Positions 36,296-47,900 of a stretch of 64,000 nt of DNA are shown piece after piece (position 1 is the first letter of the stretch; every line of letters starts with the position of its first letter). Location: assembly GCA_949752795.1 (NCBI GenBank), contig OX457063.1:70145783-70209782 (forward strand), read 5' to 3'. This stretch comes from Hyperoodon ampullatus (lineage: Eukaryota; Chordata; Mammalia; Artiodactyla; Ziphiidae). The translations under genes and the position numbers were made by a program. Under the pieces are notes generated by a model. That model had not been told where the DNA came from. It did no database searches and saw only the letters and a program-made list of their open reading frames with translations.

Positions 36296-36704
36296 AACTT
36301 GAACAGTTGCCCAAGACTAATTTCCATAGTGGCTTATTTAACTAACTATTTAAATCATGAGAAATCACGTAACCTGGCTGTGTCTCAGATTCTTCATTTA
36401 TTGCAAAAGAGGATTGTTCAAAATGGTGATTTTTGTCTCTTTCAGTTTCATAATTGTATGAGGGATTAGGAATTAGAATCCTTGGAGAGATTACATTGCC
36501 TCTTCTAGAAAATTTCTATAACACTCAGCATCACTTAGTTGCTGGGTTTACCACTATGTATGTTTTAGAACCAGAATGTAGTTTAAAACTAGTGAAGTCC
36601 CACTTACGGATGTGTTACTGTCACCCTTTCCTTTATTTCCATTTCAACTATTTCACAAAGCATTTACTTAAAACTAGGAAAATAGGACCATAATATGTAG
36701 CACA
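36296..36704. other. Unassigned non-coding stretch
   Basis: Nothing is recognised. Confidence 0.35.
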
Positions 36705-37160
36705 TGTATGTGTGTGTGTGTGTGTGTGTGTGCGTGTGAAAAAGTAAAAGATTGTATATGAGAGAATGAGAGTTGGGTGTGTAAAAGAGTATGTAAGAGA
36801 GTGATAAGTGTATGAGAATGAGTGTGAGACTGTGGGAAAATATGTTTGTGGAACAGTGTGAGCATGTGAGAGTGTAAGAGTATGAGGGTGCATGCCAGAG
36901 AAAGTGTATATAAGAATCAGCACGAAAGGGAGAAAGTATAGGTGAGTGTTCAGTAAAGAGTATGTGAGAGAGATAAAGAATGAATACACCAGAGAATGTG
37001 GAAGGAGGGAGAGAGATAGAGCACGTGTAAGAAAGTTTTCGGCAGATTGTGAATGTGAGAGGGTGAGAAAAAAGATTGAGAACAAATGTGAATGTAAGAG
37101 AGTATATAAGCGTGTATGTGAATGAATATTTGTGTGAATGTGTGTGTGTATGAATGTTTC
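36705..37160. repeat. Degenerate GT/GA simple-repeat array
   Basis: A TG tract at about 36709-36738 leads into about 420 bp of irregular units such as 'gtgtgagagtg', 'gagaatgagtgtgag', 'tatgtgagagag' and back to TG-rich units near 37130-37150. The purine/GT bias over the whole stretch shows a single old expansion that has decayed. The 179-residue minus-strand frame at 36648-37187, rich in Ser, His, Thr and Leu, is its translation. Confidence 0.85.
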
Positions 37161-37284
37161 ACTAATTAGGCACATGAATTTTCCCAAGCGTTAGAGGTGA
37201 GCCCCATGGGGTTAGATGTATTTATTTCAGGAACAATTTAGAGTATGGACATTTCTGAAAATATTACATCTTTAGTTGTACCTT

Positions 37285-37440
37285 CTTCTTTTGGTTAGCT
37301 GATTAAATATAATCAAGTACAAATAACTTCATTTAACTAATTTGATTAATCACATAAAACATTTGATTAATCAAATACAGGTTTGATTAAATTATTTAAT
37401 CAAATAATAATTATTTGATTAATCAAATACAGGTCATTAA
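37285..37440. repeat. AT-rich palindromic direct repeats
   Basis: The 16-bp perfect palindrome ATTTGATTAATCAAAT occurs at 37361-37376 and 37413-37428, each followed by ACAGGT, so a 22-bp unit is repeated with a 52-bp period. Partial versions (TTTGATTAATCA at about 37340, TTTGATTAAATTATTTAATCAAA at about 37382) lie around them. Confidence 0.9.
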
Positions 37441-37489
37441 CTTAGGATGTGTTATACTTAGATGTAGGGGTAGACTAAAACACCTTTTT

Positions 37490-37800
37490 TCATTATACAT
37501 GAACTGCCTTGCATGGTGCACACTACCTGGTAAGGGCTCAATAAAGATGGGTGAAAGGGCTTCCCTGGTGGTGCAGTGGTTGGGAGTCCGCCTCCCGATG
37601 CAGGGGATGCAGGTTCGTGCCCTGGTCCGGGAGGATCCTGCGTGCCGCGGAGCGGCTGGGCCCGTGGGCCATGGCCGCTGGGCCTGCGCGTCCGGAGCCT
37701 GTGCTCCACGGCGGGAGAGGCCACAGTGGTGAGAGGCCCGCATACCGCAAAAAAAAAAAAAAAAAGATGGGTGAAAGAATGCATAGATGAATAAATAAAA
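37490..37800 (+). repeat. Possible L2 3' end, split by a SINE
   Basis: 'acctggtaagggctcaataaagatgggtgaaag' on the left and 'gatgggtgaaagaatgcatagatgaataaataaaag' on the right recall the L2 ending (ggtgctcaataaa...gttgaatgaatgaa). Only the last 60 bp or so can be seen. Confidence 0.45.
37558..37762 (+). mobile_element. CHR-2-like SINE
   Basis: It is full length with head GGCTTCCCTGGTGGTGCAG and B box GGTTCGTGCC. The 15-bp target duplication AAAGATGGGTGAAAG lies at 37543-37557 and 37763-37777. The five open frames of 70-108 residues on both strands here are SINE body and not genes. Confidence 0.95.
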
Positions 37801-38549
37801 GCTTACATGTATAAATTAAGGAGTGATTATATCTAGTTATTCCTTAAAAAGAATTTGAGCTGAGGATTTGGGTTCAACTGGTGTGCTAGAACATTCCCAA
37901 GAGAATCCAGGAATGAACTGGGGGAAGAAGCCAACCAAAGGTTTGCTTTCCAGTAAAAGTCCTGGTCTCAGCCTAACACCTCTGGGGCTCTGAAGTACAC
38001 ATTGCACCTCACAGTGTTGTCACTCCAGGGAAGATGAACTGGGTGTTTATACTCAGCACAAGTTGTGAAGGACAACAAACTCCTGGGTCCCTCTGACTCT
38101 CACCTGTAGGTAGCTCCAAAGTCCAAGGGCAAATCTAAAGTTTCCATAATGAGCAGTTAGCAATGAAACACACAGAGTCAGGAGGATTGATCCCCAGCGC
38201 TAGTAAGAGGGATTGACAGAACGTAAGTGAAATGCCAACAGGGTTTGCTACAGCCAGCAATTAGCAATTAGTGTAGCCAAGATTTTAATGCAATTAGTGT
38301 AGCCAAGATTTTAAAGCAAATCTTTAGTTAAGAGAATGAGAGTTTCAGGTACATTACAGTAAAACATTGCTTTATCTAAATGTAATCATAGTATTATTTG
38401 GTTAACCAACTCTAAAAGAAAATACTAAAATATTTTATCTTCAAACGCAAATGGTTTCAATATTTCTGTGATCTCTTTATAATTGCAAAGCATTTTACAT
38501 ACCTTTAATCAACATGCACAGACCATTTTATACTCCTTTTTTAAAAAAA
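37801..38549. other. Unassigned non-coding stretch
   Basis: No family is recognised. A short tandem duplication is listed separately. Confidence 0.4.
38264..38315. repeat. 26-bp tandem duplication
   Basis: The 25-bp string starting GCAATTAGTGTAGCCAAGAT occurs at 38264-38288 and again, identical, at 38290-38314, separated by one T. Identity of both copies suggests a recent event. Confidence 0.95.
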
Positions 38550-39085
38550 ATTAGCGTACATCCTTGTGCCAGTGACTTCTTAACCAAGGTACACCAGACT
38601 CTGCATAGCCTGGTCACCTCTGCCTCACTGGTCCCGTATCTCTTCTCTATCCTCCTGTCTCTCTGCACTTCAGCCACAGTCATGATCTTTCAGTTCCTTG
38701 GAATCAATCAGCCTTTCCTTCATTTGGGTCTTTTTCAGGCTGGACCTCAGAGCTTCCACCTTCTTCAAATGACTGGCTCCATCTTAGCCTTTAGATCTCA
38801 GCTCACATGTAACCCCCTTTAAGAAGACTTCCCTGACCAATCTGTCTTGAGACAGCCCCACTGAAGTCCTTTACCTCTTCACTCTGTTCCTTCACTTTGT
38901 AGCACATACTTTTTATACTCTATTTCTTTGCTAATTCACCTATGTCTGTTTGCCCCACTACACTTTAAGCTCCATGAGTGTAGAGACTATCTCAGTTTAC
39001 CACTGTAGACCTAGCTCCTTGTACAGTGTTGGCATAAAATAGGTACTCAATAAGTATTTTTTGAATAAATAGAAGTGTGACTATC
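38550..39085 (+). repeat. L2 LINE ORF end and 3' UTR
   Basis: The L2 ORF2 end is legible: 'gactctgcatagcctggtcacctctgcc', 'cttcagccacagtcatgatctttcagttcc', 'gatctcagctcacatgtaacccccttt', 'aagacttccctgacc'. The 3' UTR follows: 'ctacactttaagctccatgagtgtagagac', 'ggtactcaataagtattttttgaataaa'. The 102-residue frame 38514-38822 is derived from it. Confidence 0.85.
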
Positions 39086-39396
39086 CAGTGATATGACCTT
39101 TTTATGAATACATTAGAACTTTGACCTCTCACTGGGTATTACTTCCTTAAGCAGCCTCACTGCGATGATACATATTTATTTAAATGACACTCTTATTGTT
39201 CAAAATATGTTTGAAACCTCTGTTAGAATTATTCCTCAGAGTATACTCTTTCAAATGTCTTTAATAATGATAAATTATATCCTTTGAAAGGGATTTTTTT
39301 TTTTTTTTGTAGAAATAGCCAATTTTCTATAGTGGTCAAGACTGGAGAATAAACTCAAGAATACTGTTTTTTGGTTGCATTAAAAGTACTGTGGCT

Positions 39397-39428
<32 letters not shown>

Positions 39429-39932
39429 GAGAGGCTCAGGAACTGGCTCTACAGGTTTTTCCAACAAATTTCAGATAAGATTTCATGCAACAGTGGTTGC
39501 AAATCTGTTGCATGCAAATATAGTTGGGAGTGGTTCTTGGTGTCTCTGGGTAAAGGATAATGCACATTTGAACATTATTCTGTTTCTTGTTACAAACAAA
39601 TTTCAACTTCCTCACTTTAGAATTACAACTTCACCTAAAAACAATGAAACTAACGAATTTTTAACATGTTTTTTAATGATTATCTTTACTCAAATGAGTA
39701 GCATTCTCAATAACTTTGAAAACCTAAATTAATTATGGTTGACCACACCTGCAGAAACCCTCTTTAGATGCAGTAAAACCAGTCTACATTATCCTAATTG
39801 GGAGAAAAGGCTGCCTGTTTTAGTAACAAGTTGACTTAGAACATTAATTTTAAAAGTGCAGTTTTATTATTTTTAAGTACCTGTAGTCACACTGCTGACA
39901 GGGGCAGGAAAGCGGAAAGTAGGCTATGTCTT
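39086..39932. other. Unassigned stretch with poly-T tracts
   Basis: Two T tracts (about 39294-39309 and 39401-39428) stand out. The second could be the tail of an old reverse-inserted retroposon, but no body is recognised next to it. Confidence 0.4.
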
Positions 39933-40277
39933 TTATTTTTATTTTTTTATTTATTTTTGGCTGCATTGGGTCTTTGTTCCTGTGCGTGGACTTTCTCTAG
40001 TTGCAGCAAGAGGAGGTTATCCTTCGTTGCAAACGGGCTTCTCATTGTGGTGGCTTCTCTTGTTGCAGAGCACAGGCTCTAGGCACGTGGGCTTCAGTAG
40101 TTGTGGCACATGGGCTCAGTAGTTGTGGCTCATGGGCTCTAGAGCACAGGTTCAGCAGTTGTGGTGCACGGGCTTAGTTGCTCCACGGCACGTGGGATCT
40201 TCCTGGACCAGGGCTTGAACCTGTGTCCCCTGCGTTGGCAGGAGGATTCTTAACCACTGTGCCACCAGGGAAGCCCC
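39933..40277 (-). mobile_element. CHR-1-like SINE (long form), reverse orientation
   Basis: It is about 345 bp including a T-rich tail broken by A. The body has 'ggcttctcttgttgcagagcacaggctctag' and several 'agtagttgtgg' units. The reverse B box reads GGTTCAAGCCC. The perfect 13-bp target duplication TAGGCTATGTCTT lies at 39920-39932 and 40278-40290. The tandem 'cagtagttgtgg' units near 40097-40160 make it slightly longer than its siblings. Confidence 0.95.
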
Positions 40278-40290
40278 TAGGCTATGTCTT

Positions 40291-41200
40291 AAAAAATCAT
40301 GTAAATGTATTTTTGGTAATTATCTTATTCATGTTTAGCAGTTTTTACTCATAAAGTGGTTTTATAATTCTCTGTAAAGAATTTCTTGGCCTTCAACTTT
40401 AATCAGGCTAATAACTTTCTATAGTTTCCTAATCAGCTATATTTTGGGTGGAGCAAAGTGAAATTTTAGCTGGTACTAGTTACAGTTATCCAAATTTCTT
40501 AATGAGTACGGAGGGAATGAATGAGTCTTTTTTTCTCCTTAAGTTTAACCAATAAATTCATTAGGAAAAGCTTTGAAGCTTATTTATAACACATTCTCTC
40601 CTGTAATTCCACTGTCCTGTGAATAACCCTCTACCTGTACTCTATAAACTTGCCTAGTCACTCTCCTGTAAATATTTCTTGCTCTGTCTGATATTTGCGC
40701 TTTGTTGGGTACAGGATTGGGGAAGGCAGACACATGGATTAATTCTAGGTTGAGGTTTTGCCAGATGGGAGGAATGAAAGAAACATGGGACCAAAGAGTT
40801 TTGGATATTGAAAGAGAATGGTTGAAACTCTGGACTGGTTCTACCTATGAGGTTGTAGATCAGTTGTGAGAGTAATTGGGCAAATTCACTGGAAGGATAG
40901 GTGGCGATTGGGATAAATGACTGGGACATCTGAATAAGCAATTTTACTTTCTGGTAGTGACACATTTCAACAGTATGTCTGTGGGAATATGGGAAGTAAT
41001 AAAGCCAGTGGAGTAGAATTGAGGGTCATTAAACATGGCATGGTCAAGGAGGTGAGACGCTAGAATATTGGCTGAATTGCCCTCATGTTGAGCATTGGAT
41101 TCCATCAGGATAATGGCAGATTTGGATTGGAAAGGAAGACTATGAGTCTGGTAATCAAATTTTTCATAAATGGAGGAGAGACCAGTGGACAATAGGCAAC
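40291..41200. other. Unassigned non-coding stretch
   Basis: No family is recognised. Minus-strand frames 40654-40965 (103 residues) and 40944-41210 (88 residues) overlap but show no domain. Confidence 0.4.
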
Positions 41201-41222
41201 ATACATACATACATACATACCA
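41201..41222. repeat. (CATA)n microsatellite
   Basis: There are five tandem CATA/ATAC units, short and perfect. Confidence 0.9.
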
Positions 41223-41274
41223 TAAGTGTTCATTGCTGACCTATCCCAAGAAGGCATAAATTTTTTCTTTTTTT

Positions 41275-41350
41275 CACTACTGAATCCCCAGCACCCAGAG
41301 CAATGCTTGGCATATAATAGATGTTCAACAAAATATGTGTTGAATAAAGC
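41275..41350 (+). repeat. L2 3' end
   Basis: 'actgaatccccagcacccagagcaatgcttggcatataatagatgttcaacaaaatatgtgttgaataaa' is the last 70 bp of L2. Confidence 0.75.
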
Positions 41351-43744
41351 AATTAAATTGTCCCTCATCATCTAGACTGTTCCAACGGACAGTGATAAAA
41401 TTTTTTCACAACTGTGTAAGAATGCACAAGATTTGGAATTATTTTTAAACAAATTTACAGCTCTTTCTTTTATTAGCAAGTGAAATATTGCAGTTTCTTG
41501 GAATAATGTGAGCAGACTGTGAATGCAATAGAATTTTTCGTATTAAACATTTCGAAGCGTTGATGATGTTCTCACTTATAGGACGTGCACACATTGTTGG
41601 GGCAGTCACCCTGACACCAGCTTGGATGTCACTAGTAAAGGTTGCATCAGCCACAGAGAGCCTTATCCCATACATGTGAAGAGAGGCACCCTGCTCTTTG
41701 CATGGAGCTGCACTTACTAGACCTAGACCCTGCCCCGCATCCTCATTCTCCGTCCCACCCTGAACTCCCCCATGCCTTCGTTCCGGTTTTCTTCTTGGTT
41801 CCTAGAACACCCCTCCAGCAGCTCCATAGGCCCGTTGTCTGGGGCTCTCATCTGGCCATGTGATAGAGCACCTCCTTGGCTGCAAGTAGTGCCTTGTCCT
41901 GGAGCAGCCAGAGATGAAGGTGTTTTTCTCCCGCTGGGGTGGAGGGTGGGGCTTTGGCTGCCCAGGGCTCTGTCTACTCTGAGAGATGAAGGGATTAGGA
42001 TCTTGTGATACAACTGCAATTTATTCATCACTTGTTCACCTTATTGGCAGCTCTGTGTTAATCAGAATCTTGCTGTTTTGATATTCTCTAATACAAGTAT
42101 GCATAACTGTATACCCTCAGACTTCTACTGGAGCTTTCCTTTCCTTGCTGTAACTTTAGGAGATCCCCAAGATTATCTAGCAAATTCTTGAAGCTCCCTG
42201 AAACTGCTGTTGGCTTTATTGTCCCTTCCTCCTGGACTAGTGCTTGATGCCTCATTTGGTTGCTGTTTCCTCTGTCTTGCCTCCACAGGCCTGCCTTTAC
42301 CAGTATTTTAAGGTCTAAGAAATTGGTCCCCTCAACTGTTTCTAAGGAGAGACACTGGGCACCAAGGTATTGCTGAATTTATTCATACACCTCTTTTAGT
42401 CCTGCTTGCTGACTTTTCTTTAGTAATACATACACCCCAGGATGGCTGGTTTTGACTTAAGTTCGCTAACAACTACCAGGCTACACTATAAACTATAAAT
42501 GTCTTCAGACATACTTCAGTCCAACTCACTATGCCTAAGGACTTTTTCCTCAAAAATGAATTGTCTCCCAGAATCTCTAGAGTACTCCTTGTTAGGATCT
42601 CTTAGATCTTCCTCCTTCTTTTTGCTTCAACTACAAGTGCAAACTATTTAGAGTTCTTTTCTCAGAAGGCTTCAATACCCTTTGCAAATTAATAGATGCA
42701 AATAGGAATGGAGGCTGAAGCCAGAGGATCAACTATCTAGACATTCTGGGTCATGGTCCATTTGGGAACTCACTACACTGTTAAATGTTCTCTATTGAAT
42801 AATTCTGCTTGTTGGACAGTAAAGGAAAACATGGGTGATTTATTTTATTTTCTATTGTTGATACTTGTGGTAGAGGGTGACAAGTATAAAATATTCACCA
42901 AGCAAACTGACTTCAAGGCTACTTTAATATTAATACATTAGAACTTTACTATAATATTTCTTGGTATAAAACAGAATTTGGTATAAATTTGGTTGGACTT
43001 GGTTCTCAACAATAGGGGTCAAGTTACTGAAATCCTGGCAGTCTGCTTTTCACTGCTTGATCAGAACCTTCTTATTTCATGCCTGGAGGAACTCAATGAC
43101 ATTCTTATTGAACTCTGTCACTTCAGTCTATTCCTCTTCAAGTTCATCCTAAAAGAGCCACTGAGATAATTTTTCTTAACCAGAATTATAAAGTTAATAG
43201 TGCCTGCTAGAATGTGTTCAATAACTATTTGTTTAATTTAAATTTGAATCATAGTTTTAATTTTGTGAATCATAGTTTAAGAATGCACAGCTCTTTCTAA
43301 AGATCTAATGAGCCAAACTCAAGCTCCTTGTTCTGGTCGTCTCATATCTACCCATCCTCTTATTCTCATTATTTCCCAGAAAATGCTCTTCTCTTTTTAA
43401 ATTAAACCCAATTAATTCAACTCCAGCAACCCAGTCAATCCATTCAATCCAATGGATCTAATCGAATGAAGTCTTTTTCATTATATTTCATTCCAATAAG
43501 ACTTATCCAGCATTTTGCACAACAGGAGTTGCTTCATACATTATATTGATCTCCATTTTTAAATCTAGTACTGTTTCACTTTGCCCTGAAAGTTGTTCTG
43601 ATTCATCTTCATCAACTGAAATAATTTAATTTTAAAACTTTGTGGAAGATTGGTTTTTTTCAAAGGTTATCTAGAACATTTAGTATTAACTAAATTTACA
43701 TATACTTCAGACTAAATTATTACTAACTTACTAATCCTTCCCAG
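41351..43744. other. Unassigned stretch with a GC-richer patch
   Basis: No repeat is recognised over 2.4 kb. A GC-richer patch at 41640-42010 carries overlapping frames on both strands (41642-41863, 41772-42008 plus; 41723-42031 minus) of 73-102 residues, none with a known domain. It may be unique sequence, a decayed pseudogene or an unrecognised LTR. Confidence 0.4.
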
Positions 43745-43870
43745 TTTTAAAAATATTTTTCTTTCCTATGATCTGATCAAATTTAAAGCAATGATTGCCT
43801 TCCTTTTCATACCCTCTTCAGAGCACTCAGTAGGTCCTGAATATTTGTTGAATAAGAGTGAATAAGTATT
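43745..43870 (+). repeat. Probable L2 3' end
   Basis: 'cagagcactcagtaggtcctgaatatttgttgaataag' is the L2 ending. The sequence before it is diverged. Confidence 0.5.
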
Positions 43871-44404
43871 CTCATAGTAATACTACCGAGTAAGGAAAGG
43901 AAAAAAGAAAGAACAGTAGACTCGATCATTCAAAGACCTAGTATTGCTTTCAGTGAGCAAAGCCAAAAGTACAGAATATGCTACCATAATAAGAAGACAA
44001 CATTTGGAATAATTTATAAAGGAATTTGATGGGTTGTTGTGATATTTAGACACCAGAGTTCACTTTTCAAAGTGGACATTTTTACAACCAATTGTATAAG
44101 ACTGTTTACTTCTAGGTACTAGCAGTGCTGGAGTAGGGCTGAGAATCAAATTGGTGATGATAAAGGGCATTTTGAAGGGTCATCCTGAAAGGAACTTCAG
44201 TTTTAAAATACTGAATGATAAGTATAACTGAAGAGCTCATTAGTTACAAGATTAGAAAGGGCAAAGAAAATTTATATCTGAAAGGAAAAAAATATAAAGG
44301 TCAAGCCTCTTCATACCTTCAAGTGTTGGCTGTATTAGAGTTTGAAATTGTGATGTGATTGTTAGAGCCAGCTAAAATAAGTTCAAGAAATGTTTTTTGT
44401 GTGC
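43871..44404. other. Unassigned non-coding stretch
   Basis: Nothing is recognised. Confidence 0.35.
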
Positions 44405-44580
44405 ATTTCTGTATCTCCTTAAAATTTTTTTTATTGTGGAAAGTTATAAGCACTTATAAAAGCTGTCAGAAAAGTTTAATGAACTCCCATTGTACCCATT
44501 GCTCAGATTCAACAATTACAAACTGATGGACAATTCTATTTTATCTATACTCCCAGCTCTTAACTCTTTCCTTCATTTCT
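44405..44580. repeat. Old L1-type 3'-UTR-like segment
   Basis: 'ttattgtggaaagttataagc', 'aatgaactcccattgtacccattgctcagattcaacaattacaaactgatggacaattctatttt atctatactccc' resembles a common old L1 3' segment. The large reverse L1 that follows seems to be inserted at its edge. Orientation is not certain. Confidence 0.45.
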
Positions 44581-44904
44581 TTTTCTTTAACATCTTTATT
44601 GGAGTATAATTGCTTTACAATGTTGTGTTAGTTTCTGCTGTATAACAAAGTGAATCAGCTATATGTATACATATATCCCCATATCCCCTCCCTGTTGCGT
44701 CTCCCTCCCACCCTCCCTATCCCACCCCTCTAGGTGATCACAAAGCACTGAGCTGATCTCCCTGTGCCCTGCAGCTGCTTCCCACTAACTATCTATTTTA
44801 CATTTGTTAGTGTATATATGTAAATGCTACTCTCTGACGTCATCCCAGCTTACACTTCCCCCTCCCTGTGTCCTCAGTGCATTCCATTCTCTACATCTGT
44901 GTCT

Positions 44905-47900
44905 TTATTCCTGTCCTACCCTAGGTTCTTCAGAAACTTTTTTTTTTTTAAGATTCCATATATATGTGTTAGCATACGGTATTTGCTTTTCTCTTTCTGA
45001 CTTATTTCACTATGTATGACAGACTCTAGGTCCATCCATCTCACTACAAATAACTCAATTTCGTTTCTTTTTATGTCTGAGTAATATTCCATTGTATATA
45101 TGTACCACATCTTCTTTATCCATTCATCTGTCGTTGGAAACTTAAGTTGCTTCCATATCCTGGCTATTGTAAATAGTGCTGCAGTGAACATTGTGGTACA
45201 TGACTCTTTTTGAATTATGGTTTTCTCAGAATGTATGCCCAGTAGTGGGATTGGTGGGTCATATGGTACTTCCATTTTTAGTTTTTTAAGGAACCTCAAT
45301 ACTGTTCTCCACAGTGGCTATATCAATATACATTCCCACCAACTGTGCAAGAGGATTCCCTTTTCTCCACACCGTCTCCAGCATTTATTGTTTGTAGATT
45401 TTTTGGTGATGGCCATTCTGATGGATGTGAGGTGATACCTCATGGTAATTTTGATTTGCATTTCTCTAATGATCAGTAATGTTGAGCATCCTTTCATATG
45501 TTTGTTGGCAATCTGTATATCTTCTTTGGAGAAATGTCTGTTTAGGTCTTCTGCCCATTTTTGGATTGGGTTGTTTGTTTTTTTGATATTGAGCTGCATG
45601 AGCTGCTTGTATATTTTGGAGATTAATCCTTTGTCAGTTGCTTCGTTTGCAAATATTTTCCCCGATTCTGAGGGTTGCCTTTTCATCTTGTTTTGGTTTC
45701 CTTTGCTGTGCAAAAGCTTTTAAGTTTCATTAGGTCCCATTGTTTATTTTTGTTTTTATTTCCATTTCCCTACGAGGTGGGTTGAAAAGGATCTTGCTGT
45801 GATTTATGTCATAGAGTGTTCTGCCTATGTTTTCCTCTAAGAGTTTTATAGTGTCTGGCCTTACATTTAGGTCTTTAATCCATTTTGAGTTTATTTTTGT
45901 GTATGGTGTTAGGGAGTGTTCTAATTTCATTCTTTTACATGTAGCTGTCCAGTTTTCCCAGCACCACTTATTGAAGATGCTGTCTTTTTTCCATTTTATA
46001 TTTTTGCCTCCTTTATCAAAGATAAGGTGACCATATGTGCATGGGTTTATCTCTGGGCTTTCTATCATTTTCCATTGATCTATATTTCTGTTTTTGTGCC
46101 AGTACAAAATTCTGTTGACTACTGTACCTTTGTAGTATAGTCTGAAGTCAGGGAGCCTAATTCCTCCAGCTCCATTTTTCTTTTTCAAGATTGCTTTGGC
46201 TATTTGGGGTCATTTGTGTTTCCACACAGATTGTGAAATTTCTTGTTCTAATTCTGTGAAAAATGCCATTGATAGTTTGATAGGGATTGCATTGAATCTG
46301 TAGATTGATTTGGGTAGAGTCATTTTCTCAATGTTGATTCTTCCAAACCAAGAAAATGGTATATCTCTCCATCTGTTTCGTTCGTCTTCAATTTCTTTCA
46401 TCAACGTCTTATAGTTTTTTGCATACAGGTCTTTTGTCTCCTTAGGTAGGTTTATTCCTAGATATTTTATTCTTTTTGTTGCAGTGGTAAATGGGAGTGT
46501 TTCCTTAATTTCCCTTTCAGATTTTTCATCATTAGTGTATAGGAATGCCAGAGATTTCTGTGCATTAATTTTGTATACTGCTACTTTACGAAATTCATTG
46601 ATTAGCTCTAGTAGTTCTCTGGTAGCATCTTTAGAATTCTCTGTGTATAGTATCATGTCATCTGCGAACCATGACGGTTTTACTTCTTTTCCAATTGTAT
46701 TCCTTTTATTTCTTTTTCTTCTCTGATGGCTGTGGCTAGGACATCCAAAACTGTGTTGAATAACAGCAGTGAGAGTGGGCACCTTGTCTTCTTCCTGATC
46801 TTAGAGGAAATGGTTTCAGTTTTTCACCATTGAGAATGATGTTGGCTGTGGGTTTGTAATATATGGCCTTTATTATGTTAGGATAGGTTCCCTCTGTGCC
46901 TACTTTCTGGAGAGTTTTGATCATAAATGGGTATTGAATTTTGCAGAAGGTTTTTCTGTATCTATTGAGATTATCATATGGTTTTTATCCTTAAGTTTGT
47001 TAATATGGTGTATCACACTGATTGATTTGCGTATATTGAAGAATCCTTGCATTCCTGGGATAAACCCAACATGATCATGGTGTATGATCCTTTTAATGTG
47101 CTGTTGGATTCTGTTTGCTGGTGTTTTGTTGAGGATTTTTGCATCTATGTTCATCAGTGATATCGGCCTGTAGTTTTCTTTCTTTGTGACATCTTTGTCT
47201 GGTTTTGGTATCAGGGTGATGGTGGCCTCGTAGAATGAGTTTGGGAGTGTTCCTCCTTCTGCTATATTTTGGAAGAGTTTGAGAATGATAGGTGTTAGCT
47301 CTTCTCTAAATGTTTGATAGAATTCGCCTGTGAAGCTACCTGCTCCTGGGCTTTTGTTTGTTGGAAGATTTTTATTCACAGTCTCAATTTCAGTGCTTGT
47401 GATTGGTCTGTTTGTATTTTCTCTTTCTTCCTTGTTCAGTCTCAGAATGTTGTGCTTTTCTAAGAATTTGTCCTTTTCTTCCAGGTTGTCCATTTTATTG
47501 GCATATAGTTGCTTGTATTAATCTCTCATGATCCTTTGTATTTTTGCAGTGTCAGTTGTTACTTTTCCTTTTTCATTTCTAATTCTATTGATTTGAGTCT
47601 TCTCTCATTTTTTCTTGATGAGTCTGGCTAATGGTTTATCAATTTTGTTTATCTTCTCAAAGAACCAGCTTTTAGTTTTATTGATCTTTGCTATGGCTTC
47701 CTTCATTTCTTTTTCATTTATGTCTGATCTGATCATTATGATTTCTTTCCTTCTGCTAACTTTGGGATTTTTTTTTGTTCTTCTTTCTCTAATTGCTTTA
47801 GGTGTAAGGTTAGGTTGTTTATTTGAGATGTTTCCTGTTTCTTGAGGTAGGATTGTATTGCTATAAACTTCCCTCTTAGAACTGCTTTTGCTGCATCCCA

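Noticed and set aside
36648..37187. A 179-residue minus-strand open frame as a gene
   Set aside because: It is the translation of a degenerate GT/GA simple repeat with strongly biased composition and no domain.
37361..37434. A CRISPR-like or IS-end repeat
   Set aside because: There are only two full copies in vertebrate DNA, with no array, no spacers and no transposase.
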